From: Lachnospiraceae bacterium
Lineage (GTDB): Bacteria > Bacillota > Clostridia > Lachnospirales > Lachnospiraceae
Length of the DNA stretch: 57,501 nucleotides
Assembly: GCA_014804245.1 (NCBI GenBank)
Contig: JAAVAE010000026.1
Span: 1 to 57,501 of the forward strand
Direction of reading: 5' to 3'
Below, piece after piece: positions 6,412-15,482 of the stretch. Under the pieces are notes generated by a model. It was not told the origin of the DNA. It saw only the letters and a program-made list of their open reading frames with translations, and did no database searches. A program made the position numbers and the translations under genes. The number at the start of each line of letters is the position of its first letter. The first letter of the stretch is position 1.

Positions 6412-6949
6412 AAAGAAGATTGACTGTGTGATTTTGGGACTATTAAGTCATGAAGATTTGACAGGGTATGAAATAAAAAAGCGGATGGACACTGCGTTAA
6501 AGTATTTTTGGGGAGCAAGCTACGGCAGTATTTATCCCGCGCTGAGTGATCTGGTGGGACGCGGGCTTGCAACCAAACGTGACGGAGCAGAAAATAAGCG
6601 GAATAAAATCATTTATTCCATTACGGAAGAGGGAAGAAAATATTTGAAAGAGTGGGTCATGCTTCCAGTGGAGAAGGATGAACTGCGCTATGAAACACTG
6701 CTTAAATTATTCTTTGGCAAGGAAGGCGGTCCTTTGCAGGCAGAATCTCATATTGATGCGTTTCAAAAGAAAATTGAAGAAGAATTGCCATATCTTATAG
6801 ACGCGGCAGATACGCTTAGAGAGAATAGGGAGCTGGATGAGGCACATAAGTATTATCTGCTGACGGTGGAATTTGGCATTAAAACATATCGTGCCTATTT
6901 GGAATGGTGTGAAGAAGCAAAAGCCATGTTAAATAAGGAGCGTGAGTAA
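6401..6949 (+). CDS. PadR-family transcriptional regulator
   Basis: 182 aa. The N-terminal winged helix has the PadR pattern: VILGLLSHEDLTGYEIKKRM, FWGASYGSIYPALSDLVGRGLA, then a beta wing YSITEEGRKYLKEW. The C-terminal half forms the helical dimerisation domain of the VirR-like class. GGAGGGGAG precedes the ATG. The gene lies in the operon of the broken ferredoxin, downstream of a promoter with two palindromes, so it probably represses its own operon. The inducer is unknown. Confidence 0.9.
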   Translation: MATEKKIDCVILGLLSHEDLTGYEIKKRMDTALKYFWGASYGSIYPALSDLVGRGLATKRDGAENKRNKIIYSITEEGRKYLKEWVMLPVEKDELRYETLLKLFFGKEGGPLQAESHIDAFQKKIEEELPYLIDAADTLRENRELDEAHKYYLLTVEFGIKTYRAYLEWCEEAKAMLNKERE

Positions 6950-6953
6950 ATTG

Positions 6954-7427
6954 ATGGGACATTTTGGATTTTCGTATGTAGGATTCATTTTTATACTTAT
7001 GCTGAGCATTCCCAATTTCATATGGATAAAAAATCAACCCAAAGGTTACAGCGCAAAAAATGAAAATAAAATTTTATTAATGTTGGAACGGACAGGAGAG
7101 ATACTGACTACCTGCTGTGCCCTTCTATTTTCTGATTTTAACTTACAAAAATGGTCAAAATGGACCTGGTGGCTTGTTGCCGCATTTGTCTTGATGCTCA
7201 TGTATGAAGTATGGTGGATACGATATTTTAAAAGCAAACGTTCGTTGGCTGATTTTTACAGCAACTTTCTGGGAATTCCGGTTGCCGGAGCTACCTTGCC
7301 GGTAATGGCATTCTTTTTACTCGGCATATACGGAAAAGTGATCTGGATGCTGATTGCCTGTATTATTTTAGCAATAGGACACATTGGCATCCACTTACAG
7401 CATCAGCAGGGTCTTTTCTCTTCATAG
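6954..7427 (+). CDS. Small membrane protein, four predicted helices
   Basis: About 157 aa from the ATG at 6954 (GTG at 6942 is possible, but AGGAG at 6936-6940 is too close to it). Hydrophobic helices lie near residues 8-24, 40-55, 65-85 and 105-145. Trp-rich loops (KWSKWTWWL, YEVWWIRYF) are prominent. I do not recognise the family. It follows the PadR gene with almost no gap and probably belongs to that operon. Its last 25 bp overlap the 3' end of the convergent AgcS gene, so there is no separate terminator between them. Confidence 0.7.
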   Translation: MGHFGFSYVGFIFILMLSIPNFIWIKNQPKGYSAKNENKILLMLERTGEILTTCCALLFSDFNLQKWSKWTWWLVAAFVLMLMYEVWWIRYFKSKRSLADFYSNFLGIPVAGATLPVMAFFLLGIYGKVIWMLIACIILAIGHIGIHLQHQQGLFSS

Positions 7428-8800
7428 TCTTTCAATGAATCAAGTGCTTGGCGTGATAAAGGGAATAATGAAATCATATTGAAAATCGTCATCAGACCAA
7501 TTCCGATATCACCTAAATCCCAGACAAAGGTATAAGCAGCCAGACCGCCAATAAAGAGCATGACAAGAGCAAGGAGCTTGTACAAGGTCTGAGACAGCCA
7601 GTTGTCGCCAAAAAGGTATGCAATGTTTGGTCTGGCATAAAATAAAATGCCGATAAAGGTGGAAAAACTGAAAAGCCACAGGATAACGGCAATGAAAGTG
7701 ACACCGAACGCTCCCAGATGATAATGCATGGCAGTCTGCAGAAGATCCATCCCGGAAAGTCCCTGGGTCAGATCAATGGGAGTCAGAAGCATGATCATTG
7801 CGGAACAGCTGCATATAACAATGGTATCAATGAATACGCCAAGGGCTTGAAGAAGACCTTCTTTTGCTGGATGGCTTATGTCGGCAGCGGCAGCAGCACA
7901 CGGAGCAGAACCTGAGCCGGCTTCATTGGAAAACAGACCGCGCTTTGCACCGTTCATAATAACTGCGCCGAAACCTCCGGCAGCAACCTGGCGCAGACCA
8001 AAGGCTTCTGAAAAAATCCGCTGGAAAACCGAAGGAAGCTGACCGGCGTTTAGCAGGATGATGATAATCGTAATCAGAAAATATAAGCCCGCCATAATCG
8101 GCACTACAATATTAAGCACCCGTACGGTGGCGTTTTTGCGAAGGACAATCACAGCCGCAATCACTACGAGGAGCATTGTGGTATAACGAGGAGGAATCTG
8201 AAAGGCATTTTCAAATGCAGAGGAAACGGAATTTCCAATGACCTGACTGATTCCGCACCAGCAGATTAAACCGGAAAGGGCAAACAGCATGGCGATGACA
8301 GAATGCTTCCGTCTGCTGTCCTTTTTAATGAAAAGATGATGAATATAATAGGCGGGACCGCCTCTGTAACCTCCATAAAGGGGGTCTTTTTCTTTATAAA
8401 GCTGTGCCAAAGTAGCTTCCACGAAGGCAGTGGAGGAACCAAGCAGAGCCGTGACCCACATCCAGAAAACAGCGCCTGCACCACCTAAGGAAATCGCAGC
8501 GACTACGCCTACAAGATTACCCATGCCAACTCTTGTGGCGGTAGATATGATCAGCGCCTGCATGCCTGAAATAGAGCCTTTCTGGAAAGAAATCTTCTTT
8601 TCCATGGAAATTTTCAACATTTCGGGAAAAAACCGAAATGGCAGGAAACGAGTTCTGACTGTAAAATAAATTCCCGAAGGTATCAGTATTATGACAAGCA
8701 GTGAAAGCCCGAGAGAACTTCCGCCGGGCAGCGGTATGGTAATCAAATCACCCCATAAAAACTGGTAAATGGAATTGATGATCTTAATAATGATGTTCAT
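7403..8800 (-). CDS. Sodium:alanine/glycine symporter (AGCS family)
   Basis: 465-aa polytopic membrane protein of the alanine/glycine:cation symporter family, which imports small amino acids with sodium. Family segments include GMQALIISTATRVGMGNLVGVVAAI near residues 75-100, GGPAYYIHHLF near 145, and a highly conserved GAKRGLFSNEAGSGSAPCAAAAAD near 285-308. The total length and roughly ten hydrophobic helices fit. AAAGGAG precedes the ATG. It is transcribed divergently from a LysR regulator, which is likely to control it. Confidence 0.92.
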   Translation of the reverse strand: MNIIIKIINSIYQFLWGDLITIPLPGGSSLGLSLLVIILIPSGIYFTVRTRFLPFRFFPEMLKISMEKKISFQKGSISGMQALIISTATRVGMGNLVGVVAAISLGGAGAVFWMWVTALLGSSTAFVEATLAQLYKEKDPLYGGYRGGPAYYIHHLFIKKDSRRKHSVIAMLFALSGLICWCGISQVIGNSVSSAFENAFQIPPRYTTMLLVVIAAVIVLRKNATVRVLNIVVPIMAGLYFLITIIIILLNAGQLPSVFQRIFSEAFGLRQVAAGGFGAVIMNGAKRGLFSNEAGSGSAPCAAAAADISHPAKEGLLQALGVFIDTIVICSCSAMIMLLTPIDLTQGLSGMDLLQTAMHYHLGAFGVTFIAVILWLFSFSTFIGILFYARPNIAYLFGDNWLSQTLYKLLALVMLFIGGLAAYTFVWDLGDIGIGLMTIFNMISLFPLSRQALDSLKDYEEKRPC

Positions 8801-8911
8801 TACAAAATTCTCCTTTGCATTTCACTCATAATCAGTATATAGTAGAAAGTAGCATCTGTAAAACTGATAAAAATGATAATATAAATCGAAAAAATAGATG
8901 GAGGAAAGCAG
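8801..8911. promoter_or_regulatory. Divergent control region of AgcS and LysR genes
   Basis: The intergenic stretch has ATCAGT near 8831 and its complement ACTGAT near 8862. This is an interrupted dyad of the sort bound by LysR proteins between divergent genes. No unambiguous promoter could be chosen. Confidence 0.35.
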
Positions 8912-9820
8912 ATGGACATTAAGAATCTGATTACATTTATTCATGTGGCAGAGCTGAACAGTTTTACAAAGGCAGCAGAGAAATTAGGTTATTCGCAGTC
9001 AACTGTTTCATTTCAGATTAAGCAGCTGGAGGCAGAGTTGGATACGCTTTTGTTTGAAAGGATCAATCATACAGTGGCATTGACCGAAATGGGAAGAGCG
9101 GTACTGAAATATGCACATCAGATCAATGAATTGACGCAGACGTTGAAAGAAAACATGCAGAAGGAAAAGGTGGTAAGCGGTCATGTGCGTCTGGCCATGG
9201 CAGACTCGCTTTGTGATTCTCTTCTGGGAGAAGGGTTCCTTGAGTTCAGGAAAAAATATCCGGGAATTACTTTGAAAATCACCGCTGCAGTGACGGAAGA
9301 GATGTTCCGCCTGATTGATCACAATGAAGCGGATGTAATTCTGACATTGGACAATCACATCTATAATACAGAATATGTCATTGTCAGGGAAGAGAAAATA
9401 GGTATGCATTTTGTGGCGGGAGCGGCAAGCCCATTGGCGCATCTGGATTCCATTTCCGTCAAAGAACTGGTAAATCAGCCTTTTATCCTCACAGAGAAAG
9501 GAATGAGCTATAGAAGACTCATGGATGAGAAACTGGCAGGTATGTCTTTGGAAATTCAGCCAGTTCTGGAAATAGGCAGCGCAGGTCTTATATGCTCCCT
9601 TGTAGAGCAGGGAGCAGGAATTTCATTTTTACCGGATTATGTGACGGAGGAAGGGATGAAAAGCGGAAAATTGGCATATCTGAATGTAAGCGATTTCAAA
9701 ATTGAAATATGGAAGCAGCTTTTGTATCATCGCGATAAATGGGTTTCACCCCAGATGGAGTCGGTCATTCAATATTGTGTGAGCAGGGAATTTGGCAGTC
9801 CTTTGGAAGACAGGCTTTAA
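8912..9820 (+). CDS. LysR-family transcriptional regulator (AgcS neighbour)
   Basis: 302 aa. The N-terminal winged HTH is classical: IKNLITFIHVAELNSFTKAAEKLGYSQSTVSFQIKQLEAELDTLLFER. The C-terminal periplasmic-binding-like co-inducer domain spans about residues 90-290. GGAGG lies upstream of the ATG. Divergent placement from the sodium:alanine symporter suggests control of amino-acid uptake. The effector is not known. Confidence 0.9.
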   Translation: MDIKNLITFIHVAELNSFTKAAEKLGYSQSTVSFQIKQLEAELDTLLFERINHTVALTEMGRAVLKYAHQINELTQTLKENMQKEKVVSGHVRLAMADSLCDSLLGEGFLEFRKKYPGITLKITAAVTEEMFRLIDHNEADVILTLDNHIYNTEYVIVREEKIGMHFVAGAASPLAHLDSISVKELVNQPFILTEKGMSYRRLMDEKLAGMSLEIQPVLEIGSAGLICSLVEQGAGISFLPDYVTEEGMKSGKLAYLNVSDFKIEIWKQLLYHRDKWVSPQMESVIQYCVSREFGSPLEDRL

Positions 9821-9877
9821 AGGAGTCGTGTTTTATGATATGATGTCATTATAAAAATACAGAATATGGAGAGCAGT

Positions 9878-11158
9878 ATGGGTTCAGAACTGGTAAGTAC
9901 GAGAGACGTATATAACGTGGTACGCAGGACTTTAGGGGTCATGGACGCCCAGATTCTCTGGCATGGAGAAATTACAGGGTACATTTTTTATAATATTTTG
10001 AAGGCAGAAGGACTTTATACAGAGATGGAGCTTGCAGAATACACGCTTATCGGTATGCTTCATGATCTGGGAATGATCAAGACCGGCTATGAGGGCGGCA
10101 TCATTCAATGCGAAAACACCAATATTTGGGCACATTCCATATATGGCTATCTGTTTTTGAAGAATTTATCCCCAGTGGATGATAAAGCAGAGATTGTATT
10201 ATATCATCATTTGCCTTATAAACTGCATGCCCGCATAAAGAGCAACTATATGAAGGTTGCGGAATATCTGACGCTTGCGGACAAAATGGCAGTCTTTTTA
10301 CACATGGGAGACGACAGAACGGGCATAGATATCTACATGCGGCAGGCAGAAGGGGAATTATCTGCAAAAGCATTGGAATTGTTTCAAATCGCACAGACCA
10401 AATTTAATGTTCTGGGAAAACTGAAAACGGATGAGTATCAAAAAGAACTGGAAGAATTATTTGAACGTATCACTTTCACAGAGAAGCAGAAAAGAGGATT
10501 TCTGGATATGCTGATTTATGCAATAGATTTCAGAAGTCAGCCTACCGTCATTCATACCATGTCAACCAGAACCTTTGCCCTTGAATTGGGGAGGCATATG
10601 CGGGTATCGGCGGCGGATCTGCAGATTTTATATTATGGTTCTCTCTTACATGATATTGGCAAGATTGCAATTCCCATATCGATTCTGGAAGCACCGAGAA
10701 GACTGACAGAGGAAGAGATGCAGGTCATGCAGGGGCATGTGGTCATGACGGATCAAATCCTGCGGGGCGTCATGGATGAAAGAATCGTGAATGTTGCGGC
10801 GAAGCATCACGAAAAGCTGGATGGTTCGGGATATCCTAAAGGCATCGGGGAGGCGGAATTGTCGACTCTTGAAAGAATCATAGCGGTTGCGGATATTTTA
10901 AGCGCGCTTTATGGAAAAAGAAGTTACAAAGATGCCTTTCCGCCGGAAAAGATAAAGGAAATCCTGCAGGAGGATGCCCAGCAGGGTAAAATCTGCAGCA
11001 AGGTAGTGCAGGCAGCGCTTGCTCATTATGATCAAATCATTCGCACTTATGAAAAACAACGGGATGTAACGATGGAAAGATATATGGAAATCGTCAATCA
11101 ATATGACAGTATTTATGAACGGTTTAAAGAGTTTGATCAGGCTGAGATGACCGCATAA
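9878..11158 (+). CDS. HD-GYP-type phosphohydrolase with two HD-like domains
   Basis: 426 aa from the ATG at 9878, which has GGAGAG close upstream; the ATG at 9866 lacks any ribosome site. The N-terminal half carries one HD-like domain (LWHGEITGYI, GMLHDLGMI, HSIYGYLFL, LYHHLPY). The C-terminal half is a clear HD-GYP domain: LLHDIGKIAIP near residue 255 and HHEKLDGSGYPKGI near 310. HD-GYP proteins hydrolyse cyclic di-GMP or related nucleotides. There is no receiver or membrane domain, so the input signal is unclear. The first HD copy may be regulatory. Confidence 0.85.
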   Translation: MGSELVSTRDVYNVVRRTLGVMDAQILWHGEITGYIFYNILKAEGLYTEMELAEYTLIGMLHDLGMIKTGYEGGIIQCENTNIWAHSIYGYLFLKNLSPVDDKAEIVLYHHLPYKLHARIKSNYMKVAEYLTLADKMAVFLHMGDDRTGIDIYMRQAEGELSAKALELFQIAQTKFNVLGKLKTDEYQKELEELFERITFTEKQKRGFLDMLIYAIDFRSQPTVIHTMSTRTFALELGRHMRVSAADLQILYYGSLLHDIGKIAIPISILEAPRRLTEEEMQVMQGHVVMTDQILRGVMDERIVNVAAKHHEKLDGSGYPKGIGEAELSTLERIIAVADILSALYGKRSYKDAFPPEKIKEILQEDAQQGKICSKVVQAALAHYDQIIRTYEKQRDVTMERYMEIVNQYDSIYERFKEFDQAEMTA

Positions 11159-11201
11159 ATTCCTGTGCGGATTTTTGTGATGCTTTGGTTGGGAGAAAGA
11201 C

Positions 11202-11852
11202 ATGAGTATGAAGAAAACAAAAGAAAAACTGGCATTAGAAATAATCGAACGATTAAGAAAGGAATATCCTGACGCAGGTTGTACTCTCGACTACAATCAG
11301 GCATGGAAGCTTCTGGTAAGTGTGCGCTTAGCGGCACAGTGTACGGATGCCAGAGTGAATGTGGTGGTGCAGGATTTGTATGCCAAATTCCCGGACGTGG
11401 ATGCACTTGCATCAGCAGATGTGGAGGAAATAGAGCGCATTGTAAAGCCCTGTGGACTTGGACACAGCAAGGCGAGAGATATCAGTGCATGCATGAAGAT
11501 ATTGCGGGATGAATATCAGGGAAACGTACCAGACGATTTCGATGCCTTGTTGAGGCTGCCCGGAGTGGGACGTAAAAGCGCCAATCTGATCATGGGTGAT
11601 GTGTTTGGAAAACCTGCCATTGTAACGGACACCCATTGCATCCGCCTGGTTAATAGGATGGGACTGGTTGAGGGCATTAAGGAGCCAAAGAAGGTGGAGA
11701 TGGCACTGTGGAAAATTATCCCGCCGGAGGAAGGAAGCGATTTCTGCCATCGACTGGTGTATCATGGAAGAGAAGTGTGCACTGCGAGAACGAATCCTTT
11801 TTGTGACAAATGCTGCCTCAATGATATATGTGCAAAATGCGGAGTGAAATAA
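11202..11852 (+). CDS. nth: Endonuclease III (DNA glycosylase/AP lyase)
   Basis: 216 aa base-excision repair enzyme that removes oxidised pyrimidines and cleaves the abasic site. The helix-hairpin-helix LPGVGRKSANLIMG lies near residues 114-127, with the catalytic Lys in it and the downstream Asp in VTDTHCIRL. The C-terminal 4Fe-4S loop has the C-x6-C-x2-C-x5-C pattern (from CTARTNPFC to DICAKC). Length is typical. GGGAG precedes the ATG. It follows the HD-GYP gene by 43 bp. Confidence 0.95.
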   Translation: MSMKKTKEKLALEIIERLRKEYPDAGCTLDYNQAWKLLVSVRLAAQCTDARVNVVVQDLYAKFPDVDALASADVEEIERIVKPCGLGHSKARDISACMKILRDEYQGNVPDDFDALLRLPGVGRKSANLIMGDVFGKPAIVTDTHCIRLVNRMGLVEGIKEPKKVEMALWKIIPPEEGSDFCHRLVYHGREVCTARTNPFCDKCCLNDICAKCGVK

Positions 11853-11925
11853 GGATAAAAAGATAAGAGTTGCGGTAGGACAGTCTTACCGTCAGGAACA
11901 GGACACACCATAGGGAACGGAAAAG

Positions 11926-11956
11926 GCTATGACAGAAAAGGTTATAGTCTTTTTTG
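11926..11956 (+). terminator. Terminator after nth
   Basis: GGCTATGAC pairs with GTTATAGTC (two G-T pairs) around AGAAAAG and runs into six T residues. Just beyond is a CGGTAATTACCG palindrome near 11961-11972, whose role I cannot assign. Confidence 0.7.
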
Positions 11957-12029
11957 TTGCGGTAATTACCGTAGCAAATGAAACCGACTTTTGAGAGATG
12001 GGGAAATATCCACCGCCGACAATGCACAT

Positions 12030-12917
12030 TCAGGATATTTTGAAAAAATCAATATTATCAGTATCCGAGAGATACTGCACAAAAATCTTTGTCAAATTAG
12101 TTGCCCTGTCCATAGGCAGAGTGGCGATACCAATGGTTCTATAAGGAGTTGGTTTTATTGGGCGGACTGCAAGGTTAAAAGCAGTATTCCTTAAAATCAA
12201 GTCAGACATGATTGTAATGCCGAAACCGCCTGCGACCATTGCCATGACAGAAAAATCATCATTAAGGGTATAACATACATTTATTTTTTGATTGTCGCTG
12301 TTCAGTACAGTAAGAATATCGTTGTCAGAACCTTTCATCGGTAAAATAAAGGGTTCTTTTTTTAATTCAGACAGCGTAAGAGTTTTCTTCTTTGCTAATG
12401 GATGATCAATTGGGAGTAAGGCCATCATAGGGTCTTGGTATAAGGGAAAAAATGTCAAGTCATCTGCTACAGGTGCAGTCAGAAAACCGCAGTCGATTTT
12501 GCCCAAAAAGATGCGCTTTGTAATATCATCGTAATCTCCAGCGAGCGGTTCAAACTCTACTTGTGGATATAATTTCTGAAAATTTTTGATGATGGCAGGA
12601 AGCCAGTGTGTTGATACGCTGGTAAATGTGCCAATACGCAAAGTACCGGCGACCACTTTGTTAATTTCATAGATTGTCTGTGAAAGTCGGCGTTGGTCAT
12701 TTACCAAAGTCTGTATTGGTGTAAGCAATCGTTTCCCATTTTCTGTAAGAGCAACACCGTTTGAACTGCGGATTAGCAAAGGAACACCTGCTTCTTTTTC
12801 TAAAGCAGCGATTGCATGGCTTATGCCTGCTTGTGTATAATGCAGAACTTCGGCGGTTTTGGTTATATTCCCGATTTCTGCTACTTTCAAAAATATTTCA
12901 TATCGATTTAGATTCAT
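12030..12917 (-). CDS. LysR-family transcriptional regulator
   Basis: About 295 aa from the ATG at 12917 (MNLNRYEIFLKV). An in-frame ATG four codons upstream is possible, but neither start has a strong ribosome site. The N-terminal HTH is typical (VAEIGNITKTAEVLHYTQAGISHAIAALEKE), and the effector domain follows to the end. It is divergent from the ybaK-like and EamA transporter genes, which it may regulate. It resembles regulators that control drug/metabolite exporters, but the effector is unknown. Confidence 0.9.
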   Translation of the reverse strand: MNLNRYEIFLKVAEIGNITKTAEVLHYTQAGISHAIAALEKEAGVPLLIRSSNGVALTENGKRLLTPIQTLVNDQRRLSQTIYEINKVVAGTLRIGTFTSVSTHWLPAIIKNFQKLYPQVEFEPLAGDYDDITKRIFLGKIDCGFLTAPVADDLTFFPLYQDPMMALLPIDHPLAKKKTLTLSELKKEPFILPMKGSDNDILTVLNSDNQKINVCYTLNDDFSVMAMVAGGFGITIMSDLILRNTAFNLAVRPIKPTPYRTIGIATLPMDRATNLTKIFVQYLSDTDNIDFFKIS

Positions 12918-13041
12918 TGTATGCCCCATAACTTTTTAGAATGGTTTTCATTCACAATATTCTCTTTTCAAATGTATATATATCATTATAATACTATGTA
13001 TGAAAATAGAAAGCAACCATCACAGGAAAGAGGTAGAACTT

Positions 13042-13509
13042 ATGGATGAAAAGGTTTTGGAGGCATTGCAGAGAATGAATGTAGAATATGAAGAATTCAT
13101 ATTTGAAACGCCATTTGAAACAACACTCCATTCAGCCGAAATGCTACATACGGATATGGAGCATATTGCAAAAACAATGGTATTCAAAGCACCCTTCGGC
13201 GTAATTGTGGTAATTGCCAGCGGCGCTGCTAAAGTGGACAATAAAAAATTCAAAAACAGATTTGAAGTGCGTCCTGTTATGTTGAAAGCAGAGGAGTTAC
13301 TGGCACTGACTGGTTTTGAACCAGGAAGTGTTTCGCCTATTGGTATTGCCAGTGAAAAACTTCAGGTCTATATGGATAGCTCTCTGCTGGCGTTCTGCGG
13401 AGAATCAGTATTTCCGTCAGGAGGAACGGACCGCTGTGCGATTGGAATTACACCAGAAAATTTATATAAAGCTGCGGAGTGCCATGGAAGGGTAGATGTA
13501 TGCAAATGA
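13042..13509 (+). CDS. YbaK/EbsC-type aminoacyl-tRNA deacylase
   Basis: 155 aa from the ATG at 13042, preceded by GAAAGAGG. The YbaK/prolyl-tRNA-synthetase-associated domain hydrolyses mischarged tRNAs, typically Cys-tRNA(Pro) or Ala-tRNA(Pro). Family pieces are IAKTMVFKAPFGVIVVIASG, KKFKNRF, GFEPGSVSPIG and VFPSGGTDRCAIGITPENL. The C-terminus overlaps the start of the EamA transporter gene. TATAAT at 12987-12992 probably belongs to its promoter in the divergent region. A tie to the exporter downstream is suggested only by the shared transcript. Confidence 0.85.
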   Translation: MDEKVLEALQRMNVEYEEFIFETPFETTLHSAEMLHTDMEHIAKTMVFKAPFGVIVVIASGAAKVDNKKFKNRFEVRPVMLKAEELLALTGFEPGSVSPIGIASEKLQVYMDSSLLAFCGESVFPSGGTDRCAIGITPENLYKAAECHGRVDVCK

Positions 13510-14390
13510 GATCAGAAAAAAGAAAAAAAGAATGGAATCAACATAAAGCCGACAGCATGATCGCTCTTGTTGCAATAATCTGGGGAAGTTCGTATCTCTT
13601 GATGAAAATTGGGCTAGGCAGTATTCCGCCCTTTTCCATTATTGCACTGCGATTTGGTATCGCTTTTTTCTTTGTTGTGCTCCTGTTTTTTCAGAAGCTG
13701 AAACTGACTTCAAAATATACACTGCTCTATGGTGCACTTCTGGGTTTCATTTTATTTGCTGTTTTCGCCTTTTTAATGCACGGATTGGAAACAACAACAG
13801 CATCCAATGCGGGATTTTTAACAAGTACAACTGTTGTGTTGGTTCCAATTTTCCATTCACTGGTCTCCCGAAAATTACCAGAACATCCGATCATTTTTGG
13901 ATCAATTTTGACAATGACAGGAATTGGTTTTTTGACCTTACAACAATCTTTCGCTTTTCATAATGGAGATTTGCTCTGTCTTTGCGGAGCGGCAGCCTAT
14001 GCCTGCCACATTCTTTTGACAGACAGGCTGGCACAAAAAGAAGACGGGCTGATATTAGGTATCTGGCAGTTGGGATTTGCAGGAATGTATGGTTTGTTCT
14101 GCTCGGTTGCTTTTGAAAAGCCGACACTTCCGGCTAATACGGAAGAATGGATGGCAGTATTAGGACTGGCTCTTATTTGTAGTGCATTTGGATTCGTAGT
14201 ACAGCCCATTGCACAGAAATACACTACGCCTGAACATACCGGATTACTCTTTGCCTTGGAACCAGTATTTTCAGCTATATTTGCTTTTCTATTTTTGCAT
14301 GAAACTTTGTCTGTAAAGGGGTATTTCGGCGCTGTTTTAGTATTAAGCGGTGTGCTGACTGCTTCTGTCTTTTCAAAGAGAGAATTTTAA
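13500..14390 (+). CDS. EamA/DMT-family transporter
   Basis: About 296 aa with ten hydrophobic helices in two EamA repeats, as in drug/metabolite exporters of the RhaT/YdcZ class. The first repeat opens ALVAIIWGSSYLLMKIGLG, and the second contains ALEPVFSAIFAFLFLHE near residue 262. The ATG at 13500 is taken, with GGAAGGG upstream; ATG 13506 overlaps the previous stop as ATGA and is equally possible. The gene is translationally coupled to the ybaK-like gene. The substrate cannot be predicted. Confidence 0.88.
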   Translation: MQMRSEKRKKEWNQHKADSMIALVAIIWGSSYLLMKIGLGSIPPFSIIALRFGIAFFFVVLLFFQKLKLTSKYTLLYGALLGFILFAVFAFLMHGLETTTASNAGFLTSTTVVLVPIFHSLVSRKLPEHPIIFGSILTMTGIGFLTLQQSFAFHNGDLLCLCGAAAYACHILLTDRLAQKEDGLILGIWQLGFAGMYGLFCSVAFEKPTLPANTEEWMAVLGLALICSAFGFVVQPIAQKYTTPEHTGLLFALEPVFSAIFAFLFLHETLSVKGYFGAVLVLSGVLTASVFSKREF

Positions 14391-14402
14391 TGAAACGCAA
14401 AC

Positions 14403-14634
14403 TGTTTGTCGGGGAGATACACTAAGCACTTAGGAAAGATGTTGCTTGCAGAGGGGAAAAAATAACCCCCAAAGCATGGAGGACGGAAAGGGAACAGCTT
14501 GAAAAAGAAATTCTGAAACTTCGGAGTGAACGAGCGAGGCGTGTCACGACCTTGCTTTTGCAGAAGTGATAAGCTACAACGAAGCTAATTTTGAACGTGT
14601 GGAGCAGAACGGGAGCCGACAGAGCAGGGGATAA
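14403..14634 (+). pseudogene. Frameshifted C-terminal remnant of a mobilization relaxase
   Basis: Two frames in sequence read like the tail of a MobA/MobL-type relaxase from Clostridial mobile elements. From about 14403 the frame gives LGKMLLAEGKKITPKAW, then RTEREQLEKEILKLRSE. After a frame change near 14540, a second frame gives DLAFAEVISYNEANFERVEQ and stops at 14632-14634. No start or intact domain remains. I compare this from memory of relaxase C-termini and could not search. The scar suggests that a mobilizable element once covered this spot. Confidence 0.5.
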
Positions 14635-14674
14635 AGCTAAAAAAGGAAATACTTAACAGTTTGACATTAATGTA

Positions 14675-14992
14675 GGGGATAGGATGGGACGGCACAGGGC
14701 ATACGGAGGGGAGGCTGTGAAGGGGAAGGGCTTGCTTCTGGTTTCAGGGCTATGGCGGAAAATCGGCAATTTCACTTACGGAATGGTAGATACACAGGGG
14801 AGTCCCGCCACGGATGGCGGGACTAGGAGCCACAAGGCAGGATGCCGCCTGGCTCCGACCCGTTCGCATTGAGCTACTTATACCCATTCCGTTAGTGAAA
14901 TCCGATTTGAAGACCAGACCTGAAACCAGAAGCAAGCCCTTCCCCTTCACAGCCTCCCCTCCGTATGCCCTGTACCGTCCCATCCTATCCCC
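14675..14992. repeat. 318-bp palindromic (MITE-like) element
   Basis: The 74-bp arms (14675-14748 and 14919-14992) are inverted copies with one mismatch. Inside them the symmetry continues imperfectly (TTTCACTTACGGAATGG against CCATTCCGTTAGTGAAA). At the centre are two further hairpins: AGTCCCGCCA/TGGCGGGACT at 14801-14824 and GGAGCCA/TGGCTCC at 14826-14856. No target-site duplication was found at the ends. No transposase is present, so it is non-autonomous if mobile at all. Transcripts would fold into a very long hairpin. Confidence 0.85.
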
Positions 14993-15028
14993 GGACTAAA
15001 ACCAAACCATATTTTTTTATCAAAAGGG

Positions 15029-15076
15029 TTGACATATCCAAAGATTTGTTTTATCATACATATGAACAGTTGTTCA
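15029..15076 (+). promoter_or_regulatory. Metal-responsive promoter with ArsR/SmtB operator
   Basis: TTGACA (15029-15034), a 17-bp spacer and TATCAT (15052-15057). The dyad TGAACA-GT-TGTTCA (15063-15076) overlies the probable start. It matches the operator pattern of CadC/SmtB-type repressors and precedes an ArsR-type gene. Confidence 0.85.
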
Positions 15077-15103
15077 AATGAAAGAATATAATAAAGGAGG
15101 GCA

Positions 15104-15469
15104 ATGAATTTGGCAATTCATGACGTAGAGTGTTGCGAGACATTTCAGACCCATGAGGAACTGCTTGAAATCGTTCATGCCAAAATGCCGGATGAGGATG
15201 AGTTATATGATCTGGCAGAGCTATTTAAAGTATTTGGAGATTCCACCAGAATCAGAATCTTATACGTACTTTTTGAAGCGGAAGTATGTGTGTGCGATTT
15301 AGCGCAGGCGCTCCAGATGACACAGTCTGCAGTCTCACACCAGCTTAAGATATTGAAGCAGTCAAAGTTGGTGAAGAGCAGGAGGGAAGGAAAGTCCGTA
15401 TTTTATTCACTGGCAGATGGTCATGTGAGAACCATCATTGCTCAGGGAAGAGAACATATCAACGAATAG
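15104..15469 (+). CDS. ArsR/SmtB-family metal-sensing repressor
   Basis: 121 aa winged-helix repressor. The core reads LAELFKVFGDSTRIRILYVL, then CVCDLAQALQMTQSAVSHQLKILKQSKLVKSRREGK. Potential metal ligands are an N-terminal Cys pair (residues about 8-9, ECCE), the CVCD motif at the start of the second helix as in CadC, and a C-terminal DGHVRT...GREH set matching the alpha-5 site. These suggest Cd, Pb or Zn sensing. AAAGGAGG precedes the ATG. It should release its operator on metal binding and induce the HMA and P-type ATPase genes that follow. Confidence 0.92.
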   Translation: MNLAIHDVECCETFQTHEELLEIVHAKMPDEDELYDLAELFKVFGDSTRIRILYVLFEAEVCVCDLAQALQMTQSAVSHQLKILKQSKLVKSRREGKSVFYSLADGHVRTIIAQGREHINE

Positions 15470-15482
15470 CGAGGGAAAATGT

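Noticed and set aside
14684-14999. Short ORFs with the same N-terminus on both strands
   Set aside because: They are a by-product of the 74-bp inverted arms.
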